A stretch of 64,000 nt of DNA from Apus apus (taxonomy: Eukaryota; Chordata; Aves; Apodiformes; Apodidae). The DNA lies in assembly GCF_020740795.1 (NCBI RefSeq), contig NC_067282.1, forward strand, positions 172,018,274 to 172,082,273. The letters run 5' to 3'. A program made the position numbers and the translations under genes. Numbering within the stretch: the first letter of the stretch is position 1; every line of letters starts with the position of its first letter. The notes under the pieces were generated by a model. It made no database searches and was not told the DNA's origin. It was given only the letters and a program-made list of their open reading frames with translations. Shown one piece after another: positions 50,573 to 64,000 of the stretch.

Positions 50573-53500
50573 CAAATTTCTGCCAAAACTTTATTTTAAT
50601 GTCTGGCTTTTCTGTCATGTAATGATGTAATCTAATGCAAAATCTTAACTTCTGAATAAAATACCTCTTCTTCCAATTCGAAGGATGAATCTTCAGCTGG
50701 GGACAGAAAAATCTTGCAAATTATGAAGCTGTTAGCCAAACTGGATAAGCTAGATTTAATGTTTCTGACAATTCTAAGATAAATAAATAATCAGAGTAGG
50801 TCTGTAGGTCTGGAAAGGGTGATTTCAGCTTTCCTTCTAAATCACAAAGAGCATGACATTCATAAAATTTTATTTCTCAGGTCAACATTTTGTTGCTGAG
50901 AGCATCATCTAGGAGGATACTTAACTTCAGAAAAAGCATTTATTAGACTATGGTGTAATAGAGGGAAATGAGAGGAAGAGTTTCCACATGAATGAATAAG
51001 CATATACTGAATGCATGTAAAAATCTATTTATGGAGTTTCAGAGCAATAAACCAAATGCACTGTCCCAAAAGAAGCATATTCCGTGTTAATTATTTTTAT
51101 GGCAGTGGCACTTAGCATAACCAGTCAGGATTGAGTTGCTGAACAGAGATAAAGTAAAAGATCTTTCCGTCCTTACTTTGGATCGCTTGCAAGATTGACT
51201 CCTGCAAGAGAATCTTTCATTCCTTAGTCCTTACTGCAGCTGCCTGCCATTAAGTCTACAATTGTAAGTCAGAACACTGTCCTGCCTGTGGCAGTGGTCC
51301 GTGTGGCTCAGCCTGTGAGGAGTGGGAAGTGTAAAATTTCTAACGTCTGCTAGTGTTTTATCAAAACAAACAATGAGAATGTTATAAAGATTTGCTTTGT
51401 GTTTTTGATTTTCTCATGAGCGACTTGATTGGGATTTAGTAAGTGTCTTTAGTTTGGGCTCTTTGTAGAATATAGGTCTATTTGCATCAGTTTCCAAGCT
51501 CTGATTGTGCTCATTGGAACTGGATAGAATAAATCTATCAAAAAACCCAACAAAAACCACCAAAACAAACCAAAACAAAACAATGCTCCTTTGTCTAATG
51601 GGAATACGTAACATAAGAAGTACATCTTCTTTACTATTTGTTAGATTATTAAAGTCTTTGCCCCAGAATTACAGAGAAGCTTAAACAGAAGTAGTTTTGA
51701 TTATAATTTTTGTTATGAAGTGATTCTTAGTGTAGGCAACACAGCTGAAGTCACGAGATAAACAAAAGGCTCCAACCCTGACATGACTAGGCAATGTACT
51801 TTCTTTCCTAATCCCATATCCCCCTCTTTTTAATTTTTTTTTCTTCCTCAGACTTCCTCTCTTCACTGTTCACTATCAGAAAAATATTTTTTTATTGTAT
51901 TTTAATTTGATGAGGGTCTTCATGGCTCCTTACTATTTCTTGACAATGAAGATGCTGACTTGATTCCCCCAATACCTGTATTTCAGAAAATCTTGTTGAA
52001 AGATACTTGTATTACCAGAACATCAATATCTGACTATTTAGAGATTACATGGCAAAAAGTAGTAATTGCTAAACACATAAAAACATTAATTATGGTTGGA
52101 AAGATCCTAAGAACCATTTTGTTAAGAGTTCTTACAATTTTAATTACGCAAATAACTGAATATGCAATATTTGAAAAGATTTCTCATGCCACTTAAAATA
52201 CAGGCATAATATATTTTCTGGCAGGTAAAACTGTAAACTCCTACAGGAATATGAGGATTATACTTCTTTCAGTGAGTAAACATTATCCTTCTTATGTACT
52301 TAGCTGCCTTCTTTTATAACAAAAAAAAAAGTTTTAAATTTTGCTTTTAAAATGCTTCTACAATGAAAAAAAAAAGCATTAAAAATTCCTAGTACAGTAT
52401 TTGTGATAACTTTCAATAACCGTTATTGTTGGTTTCATAATTAATCTGTTTTTAAATGCTAGGGTATATAGATGTACTTAGATTGATGGCTACAGTTTAA
52501 AACCCTAGGGCCTATCTATAATATAAAGAATTAGCATCAGCAATTTGTGCAGCTGAACTGATGATGAACGCTGTTTAGATAAAAATGAATGAAGGATGAA
52601 CCTTGTTCAGCCCTGTTTCAAAATAACTGCTACATATTAGAGCGGGTTTTCACCAAGTTGCATGCCTGCATGTGGCTGGAATTCCCATGAGCACCACGGT
52701 AACACCTTTAAGGCAAGATAGCTAACAGTTAGCAACAAGGCAATACTGTATCTGCTTTGGGCCTTTGTTGTTTGTTTGTTTTTTTTAATTCCGAGTTCAC
52801 AAAAATTCATTTCACAAAAACAAGTACAAACAGCTGCCCAGAAGTACTTGCACAACGTGGAACATTTCTGCTGCACCCATTTAACTCCACTCTGTGTCAC
52901 CACTAGATGCGATAGTACTTGAAGGTTGTAGCAGAGCATGGTCTCCAGAAGCAGCTCACATGCTGCACACATGCATGTGTACCTGCTATAAACAAATGCA
53001 GGCTTTGAAGAAGAACAGAAAATAAAACTGATTTATCTACTTTTTTGATTATTTACATGGTGGCTTCTGTAGGACCTATAATAATCAAGATACATATATA
53101 TAGTGTGTGTATCTGTCAAGAGTCATCAAGTTCTTTCTTCACATTAAGCAGATTGCATTTTTAACTTGGGTTCACTGCATTCAATTTGAAACATTGCCTT
53201 TGTAGCTTTTTGCAGGTTTTACTTAGATTGCTATATAGATGTATTTATAATCAGCTCCCATTTTTGTAATAGAAAAGAGGGCAGAGAACAGAATTTTGGA
53301 AACCCTGGTGAATTCTTTCACCTTTTGTTTCCTCACAAGCCTTCCCAAATGAGTATGTTAGCATCATTTACTAGGAGATATTTTGCTACTCTTACTTAAT
53401 TCTTCATACAGTTTCATTTCTTGTCCATAGCAGCATAGAAGAGAGCATCAGGAAAACTCTCAATAGAATCCTGACTTGCATCCTATTTTCACTCTAAATG

Positions 53501-56500
53501 TACACCAGGAAGTCTGCTTTCAGGGGAACTCACTTGATCATATCCAGCTGACCTGCTGGGCTACATCAGCAGTACCGCTTTGTGCTAATGGGCATGAAAC
53601 TTCAACGTGAGACAGCAGATTTTACCTTGGGTGATGCAAGTGTCTTTCTCAGGGCAAATAAACCAAATCTTCACACCCCCTCCAGTCAAAGCATCTTCTG
53701 GACATAAGGTCTGGATTTTCAGCTGATGCATGCCCGTGGTACTTTATGTTAGGCATATGAAGTCCTTACAGCTTCCATTCACCTCAGTTATAATTTGCAG
53801 TTTGGCAGCTCTGATTTTAAACTTTCAATAAGCACAAATTAAGATTGCATGGAAAAGTGGTGAGACAGCCTGCATAACTTACTGTCATTTGTGCATGTAA
53901 AAAGATTATGTACATACAATTCAGCCCATATGCTGCAAAAACAACATTGTGTTTTAATAAAATTCCCTAGTTAAATCAAATTTAAACTACTTGTTGCTCT
54001 ATCTGCTCTGAAGAGTCCTGACTGAGATCTGTATGAAACCTGTATCTACAGTAAAGAAGCAACCATTGCCAGGTCAAAACTTTGAAAAATTACTGGAGGT
54101 ACAGCTTACTGCAAAGGAAGTCAGGAAGTCCTGGAAAAAATGAGATGAACCTTAATAAGCTTTTTTACTTCAGTAGTCTACTCAAAGAAACGAATCCCTA
54201 TCTCCAAACAGTCTTCACTAAGTTATGTTTTTGCATACTTTTGCTATAATGATAACTGCAATGGGTTTTATTTCCAAGGTCTTCTACAAATCATCCCCAA
54301 GAGAAAGTAGTTTGATCATTGCAAGTAGTGTCTTGTGTGTTGAATTCTTTTCCCCCCTTTCATTCTCCAATATTTAATTGAAATATTTGGCTTTAAGACA
54401 AATGTGATTTAGAAAATTTTATGTCTCAATCACTGAACAACCTCTTGTCATAACTGCATCCTCATTGCACAGAGTTGGACGAGTTGGCATTTCTGGTTCA
54501 GATTATTTAGCTCAATGATTGTAGCTATTGTGCAGCACAGGTGACAAGAAGGACCTTCACCTTTGTGCTTTAGTTAGAAAGCTTAGCTAGGCAGGAGATG
54601 TTGCCGTGTCAGCTACAAGGTTAAAATCAGTGTGGACTTCGGGTGCTTGGGAGAGCTGTTACAGCCTTAAGATAAAGAGATGGGGGTCTTTAGTGCAAGA
54701 ATTGATATTCAAATTGCATTGTTAGTTGTGATATTCACTGTTTCAATCCCTAGTGAAACAACCCTGAAGCAATGATCGCATTAGCTAATCAAAACAGACT
54801 TTTAATCACTTTTTCTGATCTAGACAAAGCTATCAGGACAGCTGCATGGTATTCCGAGGACCAAATCTCAGTTCTACAGGTACTTTTTATTGGTCCACAA
54901 ATATACCTAAATGTGGGCTGCAGGCAGAAAAATTTTAGCTGATCAAACTTTTGTGTTTTCCTGTAGTTCAGGACTAACAGATTTTGCCCCTTGATATATG
55001 TTGATTTTTTTTAATTCTACTGAGGAATGCTTCTATGACCTTGCCTGTAATTATTGAAAATGCTGTATTTCTACATCATATTTTGGTGAGTAATTTTCAA
55101 AATTATGGAAGATGAGAGCTTGACTAACTATGCAGTTATCTGTGATGACCTGGACAATTTGTATTGACTTGTTTTAATTTTAAAGGAAAAAGTGTCTCCT
55201 TTTTCAAATCTTACCTCATACATTCCATTTGATTTTATTGTATTTTATCAGTGTATTGTTGATTCTTCTTTATAAAAGATGTTGGCCATCTTCTACTGAT
55301 ATTTATACTGTGCACCTCATACCAGGTGCAGTAGAGCATTACTGAGCCCTACTGAGCACTTACTCAAGTTGGAGCACCTCATTTTGTAGGAAGATGGGTA
55401 AATCAGGCTTTCTTTTTCTTTGGAGCTGAGGTATTGGTTTTCAGCCCTTCAGTTTGAAGGACTGAATTTTCTCCAGAAATAGTACAGAGAAGTTAAGTAT
55501 GAAATTTGTTCTTTGACATGGGAGCAGTTAAGGTTGAAGCAAAACATACTCCATGTGAGACAGTGTCCTCCATTTTGGGAGCTGCTTGGTGGTAGCACAT
55601 GCTTGGAAAAAGGACTTGGCACTCTGAATGCACCTAACAATGATGAGTACTCCAGTGCAGTATGTGACTCCTGCTCTGTCTGAAGTTGAGTAAATGCTTT
55701 CAGAATCTTTACATAGTCAATTAAAATGACTCACTTCTGTTATGATGTGTCGTTCAAAGGGCTTATGGAGAGACAATGTTCATGAGATGGCAGTTCTGTG
55801 GAGGAAGGTCATTGTAATATTACCAGAAAGTGTTTTACAGTAAACAGGGGGGCCAAGCAATTGAACCTGTGCATCTTAAAGTAGTACTAGATGGAAGAAT
55901 GTGACAACATTTAAAAAAAATAAACAAACCACATTGTTTTTCAATTCAGAGCTCAAGACCTGCTTTTAGAACAAAAGCTGTCCTTGATGGTTAGCTTGAA
56001 ATAGAAAATAAAGCATTAAAGATGCCTTCCTTTTTTTGACCTTTCCCACTTCATACATCTCAGCATAATGTTGTTTACCATGTAAATATGTTTAAGTATT
56101 TTGGGAACAAGAAGCAAGCTCAAGTTCTGAAAGAACCTGAAAAATGAAGTAAAACTTTTGGCTGCCCTTCAGAAGCTTCAAATCCACAAAATCTTAGATC
56201 AATGAGTTTAGCTCATCTAGAGACTTCTCAAAGAAAATGGTGTATATATGCATATGTGACCTACACATATATGTTTTATGATTCGTGCCTGTGAAAAATG
56301 GATCAAATACTAGATTGCATGATAAAATTTATTTGATTGCATGGAATAGAAGATCGTTGATCAAAAAGATGTTTCTGTTTTTGAAACAAATTGCCGGTGA
56401 TTCTAGGGACATTATTTAAATTGAGAGGTTTTTTTATAATATCCTTGAAGAAGAAGAAATATACAAGGGGTTTTTGTTTGTTTACATATTTTGAGGACTT

Positions 56501-59341
56501 GTAGACGTAACTGTCAAAATTAGCATGCAAATATGAATGAGTAATAATAAGCTAATGTTGACTAGATTTTTTTCTTGCATATTGAAATGCTGGGGTTCAC
56601 CTGCTTTGATTATCGCAGAAGGGGAAAAGAGTTAGCTTCTCTTTTGAGTGTTCCTGGTAATTTATTTACAGTTCAGCTTCTATCCAAAATTGTAGTTTGA
56701 GGCGTGGGAGAAGTAAGTGATTTCTGAACTGATGGATGACATTTGTGTGTGAAGCCAAACAGATGTCAAAGTTCTTTTCATTGTCGTGTTTAGAACTTGC
56801 TGAGAGCTGTTTCAAGGGCATTATGACAGAATCAACTCTGGCACCTTAAGTGCTGGTGATTGTCTCCAAATTCAGCTATCTGCTACCTGGGATGTGGGGT
56901 GCCCAGAACTAGGGTGATGGCTTGAATAGGCAGTGGTGGCAACAGAAAGGAACACATGAAGGTTGAAAAGAGTCATGGGGGAAGGGAGAGCACAAGGAGG
57001 CTACAGGGATCCAGCACATCAGTAGTTTTTGCTTGGAAGTGTGGTTTCAAAGTCAATGAAATTTATTAGTAAATAAACTGTAAAGGGGTTGCAGATGACT
57101 CAATTTCTGCTTGCAGTGTTTTTTCTCCTGAACATATAAACATGTAAGACTCGTGATTGACATGTAAAAGAAAATTAGTCTAAAGTCATAGCTGGCTGTC
57201 GAACTTGCTAGGAATTGGTCCTGTGGAAGCAAAGGTGTATGTGGGTGCTCCCTTCTCCCTCCTATAGACCACTCACATCAGTTTTTAGCTGCTTTGCTTT
57301 CTCCCCACACAGTGTTGACCTTGTTCTGGCTGGCCTTGTATTTTCTCATTTCTTTGTGTTAAAGCCAGCTGGTTCACTCTATGGAAATTCACAGCTAGGA
57401 CTCTTTCAGCAGATGTCTACATGGCTTCAGCAGCACTTTTCCTCTGCCCTTCTGTGGCATCATTAGACTTTTACCCTCGCATTACAAAGTGAAAGCTGGG
57501 TTACTCAACTTTCTTGAAATGTGTAGCAATTTGAAGACTATTTATAGTTGGACTTCAGAGCATATGAAGTGAGCACAGCTAAAATAGTTATGACCTCCAG
57601 ATCACTGCCCTTTCTTCGCTCAGTCCCCAGGTTTTCGTAAGACATTGTAGCCTTTTTTATTTTTGAACCAGGATCTGTCCTGGTGCACGTTGCTGTTATA
57701 TAAGAAAGTTTTATCCTGGAAACTCTGCAGAAAACTTAGGCTGCTTTGCAGCAGCATAACTTCACTGAAGTTTTCACACTGTTTATAGCAAGATTATAAC
57801 TGTGAGAAGGGCACTGTTTGTTCAATGTGTAAGGGTTAATAAGTCAGGCTTGGAAGATGGCATCTCCTGCAAGACATGCTGAGAAGTCAAAGAACAGCAT
57901 TGTTGAGGGCGTGCAGCAAACTATGTCTCTGCCAGCTTTGGAAGAAACATTTGACAGTATGTACTTGCCATACTTTCATATTGCAAGATAATTTTCTTGC
58001 TGCTTTAGCAAAAGGCAGGCTCAGTTTGCACTGAACCAGGTGCTGAGACCTCTTTTAGAACACCTTGCCTATGCCAGGCAGTGAGCAGAATTTTTCATGG
58101 CTGTTCAGTCTCCAAGAAAAGCTGGGAAACTTTCTCCTGTGACACAGAAAACAGTAGTCTCATCAAAGCTTTCTGTTTACAGCTCAGATTTTAAAACAAT
58201 GCTTTCTGGCAACTTGTGCCACTCTAGGAGATCTCAGACCTGTATTTGAATTCTTAGGATTGAAAACCTCCATCAAGGGTTTTTAAATGTTCTGGTTGCA
58301 GAAGTGACAAGCCTTTGAGATCTTGGTACAAATAAAGAGCTGGGCCAATCTTGTTTAGACCTGTGTGTCATTTGAAATTGTAATTTTGTTTAGGATTTTA
58401 AAAGTTAGCAAGAATCTTGACAAAGCTTAATGTGGCAGTCTCTCTCTGAGTACTTGCACTCTTCTGAGAAAAAAATATCTTTATAAATGGACAATAAACC
58501 CAACAGCACGGTATAGTAGTAACTGTGATTTTTTTTGATGATCATATGATTTTGGTGGGCATTTGAATTCACTGGAAGGTATCTGCCTGGAGGAATGATC
58601 TATATTTAGAGTTTCTTATGGGATTTTGTTTCTGCTATGTAGGGACACATTCTTGAGAGTATTTTTCAAATAGAAAAAAATAATGTGTGAAAATTGCCCA
58701 TCCTAAGTAGAAGGCAGTTTCATCTTGTGTTATAAATTGACTGAGATTTCCAATGAAAGGTAAAAGTGAAAAAAATTCTAGTTACTACCACAAAGTATCA
58801 ACTCTACTGTATTTTTGTGCTTTTGGAATTTGTCATTATTCTGGTAGAGAATGAGCAAAAACTTCTTCCTTTTAGTTTTCCTCAGAGTCAGAAATCTAGG
58901 ACTTTGGCATGAGGTTGTTGAGCAAACCCGTGTGATGTCTAAAGTGGCCTTTTGGTTGTAGAAGGTACTTAGATTCAGGTTCATGTTATTTTATAATTCT
59001 GGAATGGGAGACTGCATAAAATCCTCAAAAAGGCTTTGTGGAAGTACTACTTCATTCACTGGTTAAATCGTGGCCTTCTGTCTGCAGTGTTGTGACCACC
59101 TATAGTTAATTATTCCTTCAGGCTCACAACAGATCCTGTACCTTCTGAGGTCATGCCCTGTGGTGGTTATGGTTTCTTTCAGGCACTCGGCAAAGCACGT
59201 TCTCTTAGGTGGGGACCTCACTCAAACTTCACTAATTGAAAATAATGTCATAACTCCTAGGTATTTGTCTCATATGCTTAGCAATGTGGGTTGCAGGGAA
59301 AAATGACAACATGCTTCCAAGATTGATTAGGCTTTTTCTTT

Positions 59342-59371
59342 GCTTGTTTGTTTTTTTGTTTGTGTGTGTGT
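59342..59371. repeat. (TTTG)/(TG)n simple repeat
   Basis: GCTTGTTTGTTTTTTTGTTT followed by GTGTGTGTGT; a compound microsatellite. Confidence 0.85.
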
Positions 59372-62300
59372 TAACAGCTTTGGTGTTATGCTTCAGGGTG
59401 GTGCTATTTGTCTCATTTACCTGACCTTGCCTCTTAACTACCTGAGAAACCAATAAGACAAGAGGTGTAATGGGTTGCAAACATTTAACCTAAATAAGGT
59501 GATACTGTGACCTACTGTTTTCTCACATAGCAAAACTAGAGAACAAGAAGACTAATAAGAATTATGGAAGCCTTAGTGTTCTGTTGGGAAGAGCCCTGAA
59601 ATGTTCTTGATCTCAAGATGATTATGACAGGCAAGTGGCATATGTATTTCCAAGTGTTTGGAGGGATCAAGCTTTGTAGTAGATCAGCTGTCTTCCATGC
59701 AGGACTGATCAGCTAGGGATCAAGAGATTTTGAAGTGCTGTGAGTTGGACAGAGTTCTGAAAGAGAAGGAAAGAAATCCCTGAGTTCGTGCAGGAAGGAG
59801 GAGAAAGGAAGGGAAAATTGGGCTGGATCTTGAAGGAAGGCAAAGGATGCTCTTTGCATGATTTGTGGTTGAGCTGCAGAACTCCTTGTTGCAGATTGTT
59901 GTGGGCTCTTAAAGTTTACGCGACTTCAAAAATGGGCACTTCCTGAAGAAAGCCACCAAATTCTTATTAAGAACAATAATGCCTTCTCTGCCAGAGGCGT
60001 TAACTGAGATGCAAATTATAATGGTTGGGAACATTTTCTGGGGAAATTAACACGGCATGTTTACCCTGTTAAAAGCTCTCTATAAACTTCTTACAAGGCT
60101 GCTACTGCTGATATCTTTTAGAACCTATTTACTGGAGGAGATGGGCCTTCATTCTGACTCCATGCAGTTGCTCTCATGAGCAGGCAGACTGACTTTCAAG
60201 AGTGAGAAACCTGTGGAAAGTAGATTGCCCTGTGGAAAGGGGAAGGACTCGCTTGTGTCAGCTTTCTGTGGATTCTGAAGTAAAAGTAATCAGAAAAGAT
60301 ATGCATTGTGAATTATGCATTTTCTTGACAAAAAAGGGTGGCAAAAGGCCTTTAGCTTTTTACCTGGTAAGGATAACTCCAGGTATAATTATGCGGACCA
60401 TGGACTTTCCATAATATCTCAGTCCAAGATTTGGTTCTGTAGGAATTGTCTCATTGAGGGACCTATGAGCTTGCAATTAGATAATGTTATTTTTTTTAAG
60501 TTTCTTTTGTTTCACTGATTAAGTGTGATATGGAGCCCACGCATGAACTTGCCACCAGTCAGGATAAAAAGTGTTACAACCCTCTACTGATTCAGTTGTT
60601 GGTAATAGAAGCTGATTTTGAGTTATTTGAAAAGACCATGACAGGCATTTATTTAATGATGGATTTTAAACATTATTTAATATGCCCATTTAAACTAACA
60701 AATGCTTTCCCTTTCTTCACTGTAAATGTAACTCACATTATTTACAGTTTCTTCAAGACTTTGCATTGATTTGTTTTTCAAGGTTCCATAGCTGAGACTT
60801 GAATCAGAAAGTATCAGCAACAATGGTGGAAAAAAACTCTCACTCTTGACAGAGCTCTCTCTTGAGTAATACAAGGCAGAAACTCATTTTTTTAACAGAA
60901 TGTTTAGGATAATAAAAAGTTATCAGTCTCAAAAAAGGTCTCTCCAAGCTTACGCTTAAGTTGTGCTCAATAAAAAGTGGATGGCACAAACTTATAAAAA
61001 TGTTATTCTTAGTGAGTTTTCAAATTTCGGGTTAAGTTTTCCTTTTTGTCAGTAGCTCTCGCTTCATATATGTTGCATATAGTTTGTCTAAAAACAAATC
61101 TAAGATTTCATTATAGCTCATGAGGCTCAAAAGTAAGCAGTCTTTAAATACTTTAAATATATGCTTGAGATTTTCATTGCTGTCTCTGGGATTCAGCCAT
61201 GCAGCTTTTAATGGAAATCATCTGATGGACTTTGGAAATCAGTATCACAAGAGCAACCGGAGCATGCAAGTGTATCTATGTGCATTTCTTATTTATCCAT
61301 ACCATGACAATATTACTGGAGTGGAATGACATTTTCCTATCTCAGCCTGCCCAGTGTGAGTTCCCTTCAGAGCTGCATTAGGCTGCAACTTTTCTCCAGT
61401 CTTTTACTGTTTTCTGTCATGGTTTTGGTTTTTCAAACAGAAGTTACCAGTGAGTTCCTCTATAGATGTCATCACAAGAGTGCTACTTGCATGTGACATT
61501 TTGCTAATCTTTTATGAGTCATTACACTTGTTTTGATTTGACTTTTTCACTGTCTAATCATTGCAGAAGGGAAAAATATCATTGAGTATAATATTTGCCT
61601 CACCTTTTCTACAGCCTTTGCACAACGTCCTTCAAAGAGGGAATGACAGAAAAGATCAGTGAACAACACTATGAAATAATGTATCGACATTTGGAGATTG
61701 TGATTTACACAGTTTAACCTTTTTATTTTACATATTCTGAAATACATTTTCACCTAATTTTCAGGTTCAGTGATGTTGTAAGGAGAGACTGGAATGTGAA
61801 ATGGGATGAAATCTGAGAAACAGTTTTGGTTGGGGATAAAAAGGTTTTTTTGAAAACATAAAAATGTTCTTAGTTTTTAAAGCAAACATCCATGCATTTG
61901 TTTTTGGGAATACACAGAATGGTCTTATGTTATAGAAATGAAAATATTTAATTTTTGCTTTGAAATGACAATTTTCTTTTGAAGTGACCTGAATTCTAAA
62001 AAGATGGAATAACATGACACCAAAACTATTAAAAAAAAAAAATCCCCTTTTGAATCAGGTTAAATGTAGGGGTTTAAACAGAATTTTAGTAGTTTTTTTT
62101 TTTTCTTCATAGTACCTCAGCTGTGAGCTCCAGCATTTGTTCAGACCTACTGAAGGATACTATTTGCTACATTATGTGGGGCTTGACCATTTTATTCTAT
62201 TTTATAAATGTAATGGTTATAGAAAGTAATACCAGGGTATATAAGCCAGTTCCCAAGTAACTGCATCACTTTCTAAAGGGCTTCTGGAGTTCTGATTACC

Positions 62301-63694
62301 AACATTTTCTACTGACATCTGCTACTTAATTTCTGGAGAAGGAGGGGTCAGAAGCATCTCTTCCTTCCCAAAGAACTGTGCTACAGGGTGAAACAGAAAG
62401 GTTAGGGCAGCCTTCTCTCCCTGTTCCTCCTCATTCACTCTGCAGTGGGCCTGTAGTATGTAATACCTTGCAGTGCAGAGTACAGAATTGTCATCAATGT
62501 AGCTTTCAACAGTTATTTAAAACAAATACATGAGTAATAGCACTGCACCATGTTGCACACTCCTTATTAGTTCACTAATTGTATTACCTCGCAAATTCTT
62601 CAGAGTGAAGTTTTTCGTACAATCAGTATCATGTGAAGAATTCAACTCTGCTACACAGTTTTCTGTTGAAAGTACCAGTAATTCAAATAAGCCCAAGTTA
62701 TCAAACCATCAGGTCAGTTTTTAGAATCTAGATATTTCTTAAGACTAATTCTACAAATCTTATGAACAATAATTTTGCATAGTAATATTATTCTGTGATC
62801 AAGAACAGATCCTATGGCATTCACTGGAGAAGAATAATTTTTTAAGGTCTCTCATTTAATCAGTTTTTAATCCATTTAAGGTGTGCTAAATTGATTTTTT
62901 GTAATGCATTTTCATCAGTATGTCAGACAGTGCTGTGTCAAAGGTCTCCTAGATACCTATGTTGTATCAACTGAATTTGAAAATAACCAGCTTCCGAGGG
63001 TGTATTTCTAACCTATAAGAAATTTAATTTGGAGGTACTTAATGAGATTAAATCTTACAAAATCTGCTTTCTGTTTGAGGACTTGACCAAATATCTTTAA
63101 ATGACTTCCAAGCAAACACACCTTGCCATGGCTGCTTAGGAGTCATGTAAATATCTTACCTTTTATACAGAAGTAGTAGAGAGACGTTTGCTTTTCTGCA
63201 TGCATTGCTTCAGCCTAATTCACTCCACCTTAATATGAAATAGCATCATGTACTGAAAAACTGTTATTTTTAGTGTGTGGCATGCTAATTTTAAACATGG
63301 CTGTGAGAGGGAGTATTTCATATGGTGTGCACTGGCTAAGCTGTGTTGCATGTCCCTGCAAGCTGCTTTAGCAAGTGTCTCCCTAAGATTGCTTCAAACC
63401 TGGAAGACTTTATGTCGGGGTCCGGAATTTTCTAGTATATATTGACATTTCCTGGCTTTAAGCTGAGCTATCTCTAATTATGGACTGCTGCTCTGTGTTC
63501 TCTGTGAACAGAATACAGTTAGGGAATACTTACGAGTTATGCTATTTTATAAGCATACAAGTCACCTAAACACTCAGAGGTTTCTGTACAGTTATTTTCA
63601 AACACGCACATGAATGTGTTTGTGAACACATTTAGAAAAGGCTTCCACCAAGTACTTATATTTACTGAATGACAGAATGAGATGCCTCTGTAGA

Positions 63695-63706
63695 GGGGGG
63701 GGGGGG
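63695..63706. repeat. G12 homopolymer
   Basis: Twelve consecutive G in an otherwise AT-rich context. Could be a sequencing or assembly length error. Confidence 0.95.
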
Positions 63707-64000
63707 AAGCAAATATATTTCTCTGCAAAATATTTGAGCTGACAGAAGAATCACTGAAGAGACAAAACCTGTCACATCTTATATGAATTTAGGCTGATAT
63801 CTATCTGACCCATCTGCATCCATATCTGTATTAAATGACTCACAATACTTACAGATATTCTGTTTTTAACTAATCTGTCTTCAAAGCTTTCTGGTTCCTT
63901 ATTCTCTAAACTTGAGAAATTCTGTGCATTTTCCTGACATAATCCTAGACATTTTGAAGAGTATAAAGCTGTTGATTGCAGAAGCTGTATTCAACTGCTC

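Larger units (their letters stand above)
50573..64000. other. Non-coding AT-rich DNA to window end, no gene recognised
   Basis: More than 13 kb with no supported exon or transposon. Visible structure is limited to A/C-rich simple sequence at about 51539-51582, a (TTTG)/(GT) run at 59342-59371, a purine-rich stretch at about 59758-59820 and a G12 run at 63695-63706. Probably the continuing first intron of TAFA2, by inference. Confidence 0.5.

Noticed and set aside
52690..52699. REST/NRSF element (AGCACCACGG)
   Set aside because: Only the left half matches; the right half of the 21-bp element does not, and half-sites occur often by chance.
56240..56280. TATATGCATATGTG...CACATATATG palindrome
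   Set aside because: Imperfect and composed of TA/CA dinucleotides, so expected by chance in AT-rich sequence.
38000..64000. TAFA2 signal-peptide exon on the plus strand
   Set aside because: ATGAGY starts at 45.8, 53.3, 56.5, 58.8 and 62.5 kb were read through; none continues like the TAFA2 N-terminus.

Overview
This window looks like bird nuclear DNA. The background is AT-rich and non-coding, and seven CR1 non-LTR retrotransposon copies of different ages interrupt it. Several end in the (ATTCTGTG)-type octamer tail typical of avian/reptilian CR1. There are two dense CpG islands and no bacterial-style gene packing. The species cannot be fixed from the sequence alone.

Only one protein-coding segment is supported: the first coding exon of USP15 (ubiquitin carboxyl-terminal hydrolase 15) on the minus strand at 12129-12217. 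It lies in a CpG island (about 11.45-12.78 kb) and ends in a clean GT splice donor. Everything left of it (1-12128) is USP15 intron 1, carrying one CR1 copy; I found no second exon there. The island just upstream of the start codon (higher coordinates) has a ZNF143/Staf-type site, a full-length CTCF consensus, an NRF1 palindrome and GC boxes. A candidate solo LTR in the same orientation as USP15 lies about 1.3 kb upstream of the start codon (13543-14281), with a 17-bp minisatellite inside it.

From 14.3 to 36 kb the DNA is intergenic and AT-rich. It holds four CR1 copies, a fresh 52-bp tandem duplication, two short perfect inverted repeats and simple repeats. A second CpG island (about 36.15-37.85 kb) contains a CCAAT box, a (CTG)10 tract and several good plus-strand splice donors, but no convincing coding frame. 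In other vertebrates the gene arranged head-to-head with USP15 is TAFA2 (FAM19A2), a very long gene with a non-coding first exon. The island is therefore best read as the plus-strand TAFA2 promoter and 5' UTR exon, and 37.55-64 kb as the start of its long first intron. That step is inference from gene order, not from protein sequence.

The right part (38-64 kb) has two more CR1 copies, the better preserved at 42.75-44.30 kb, and otherwise featureless AT-rich sequence. I saw no tRNA, rRNA, CRISPR array or intact mobile element. Long open frames inside the two CpG islands are GC-rich artefacts. I found no evidence for a new multi-gene biological system. The most interesting signals are the promoter/insulator architecture of USP15 and the LTR beside it.
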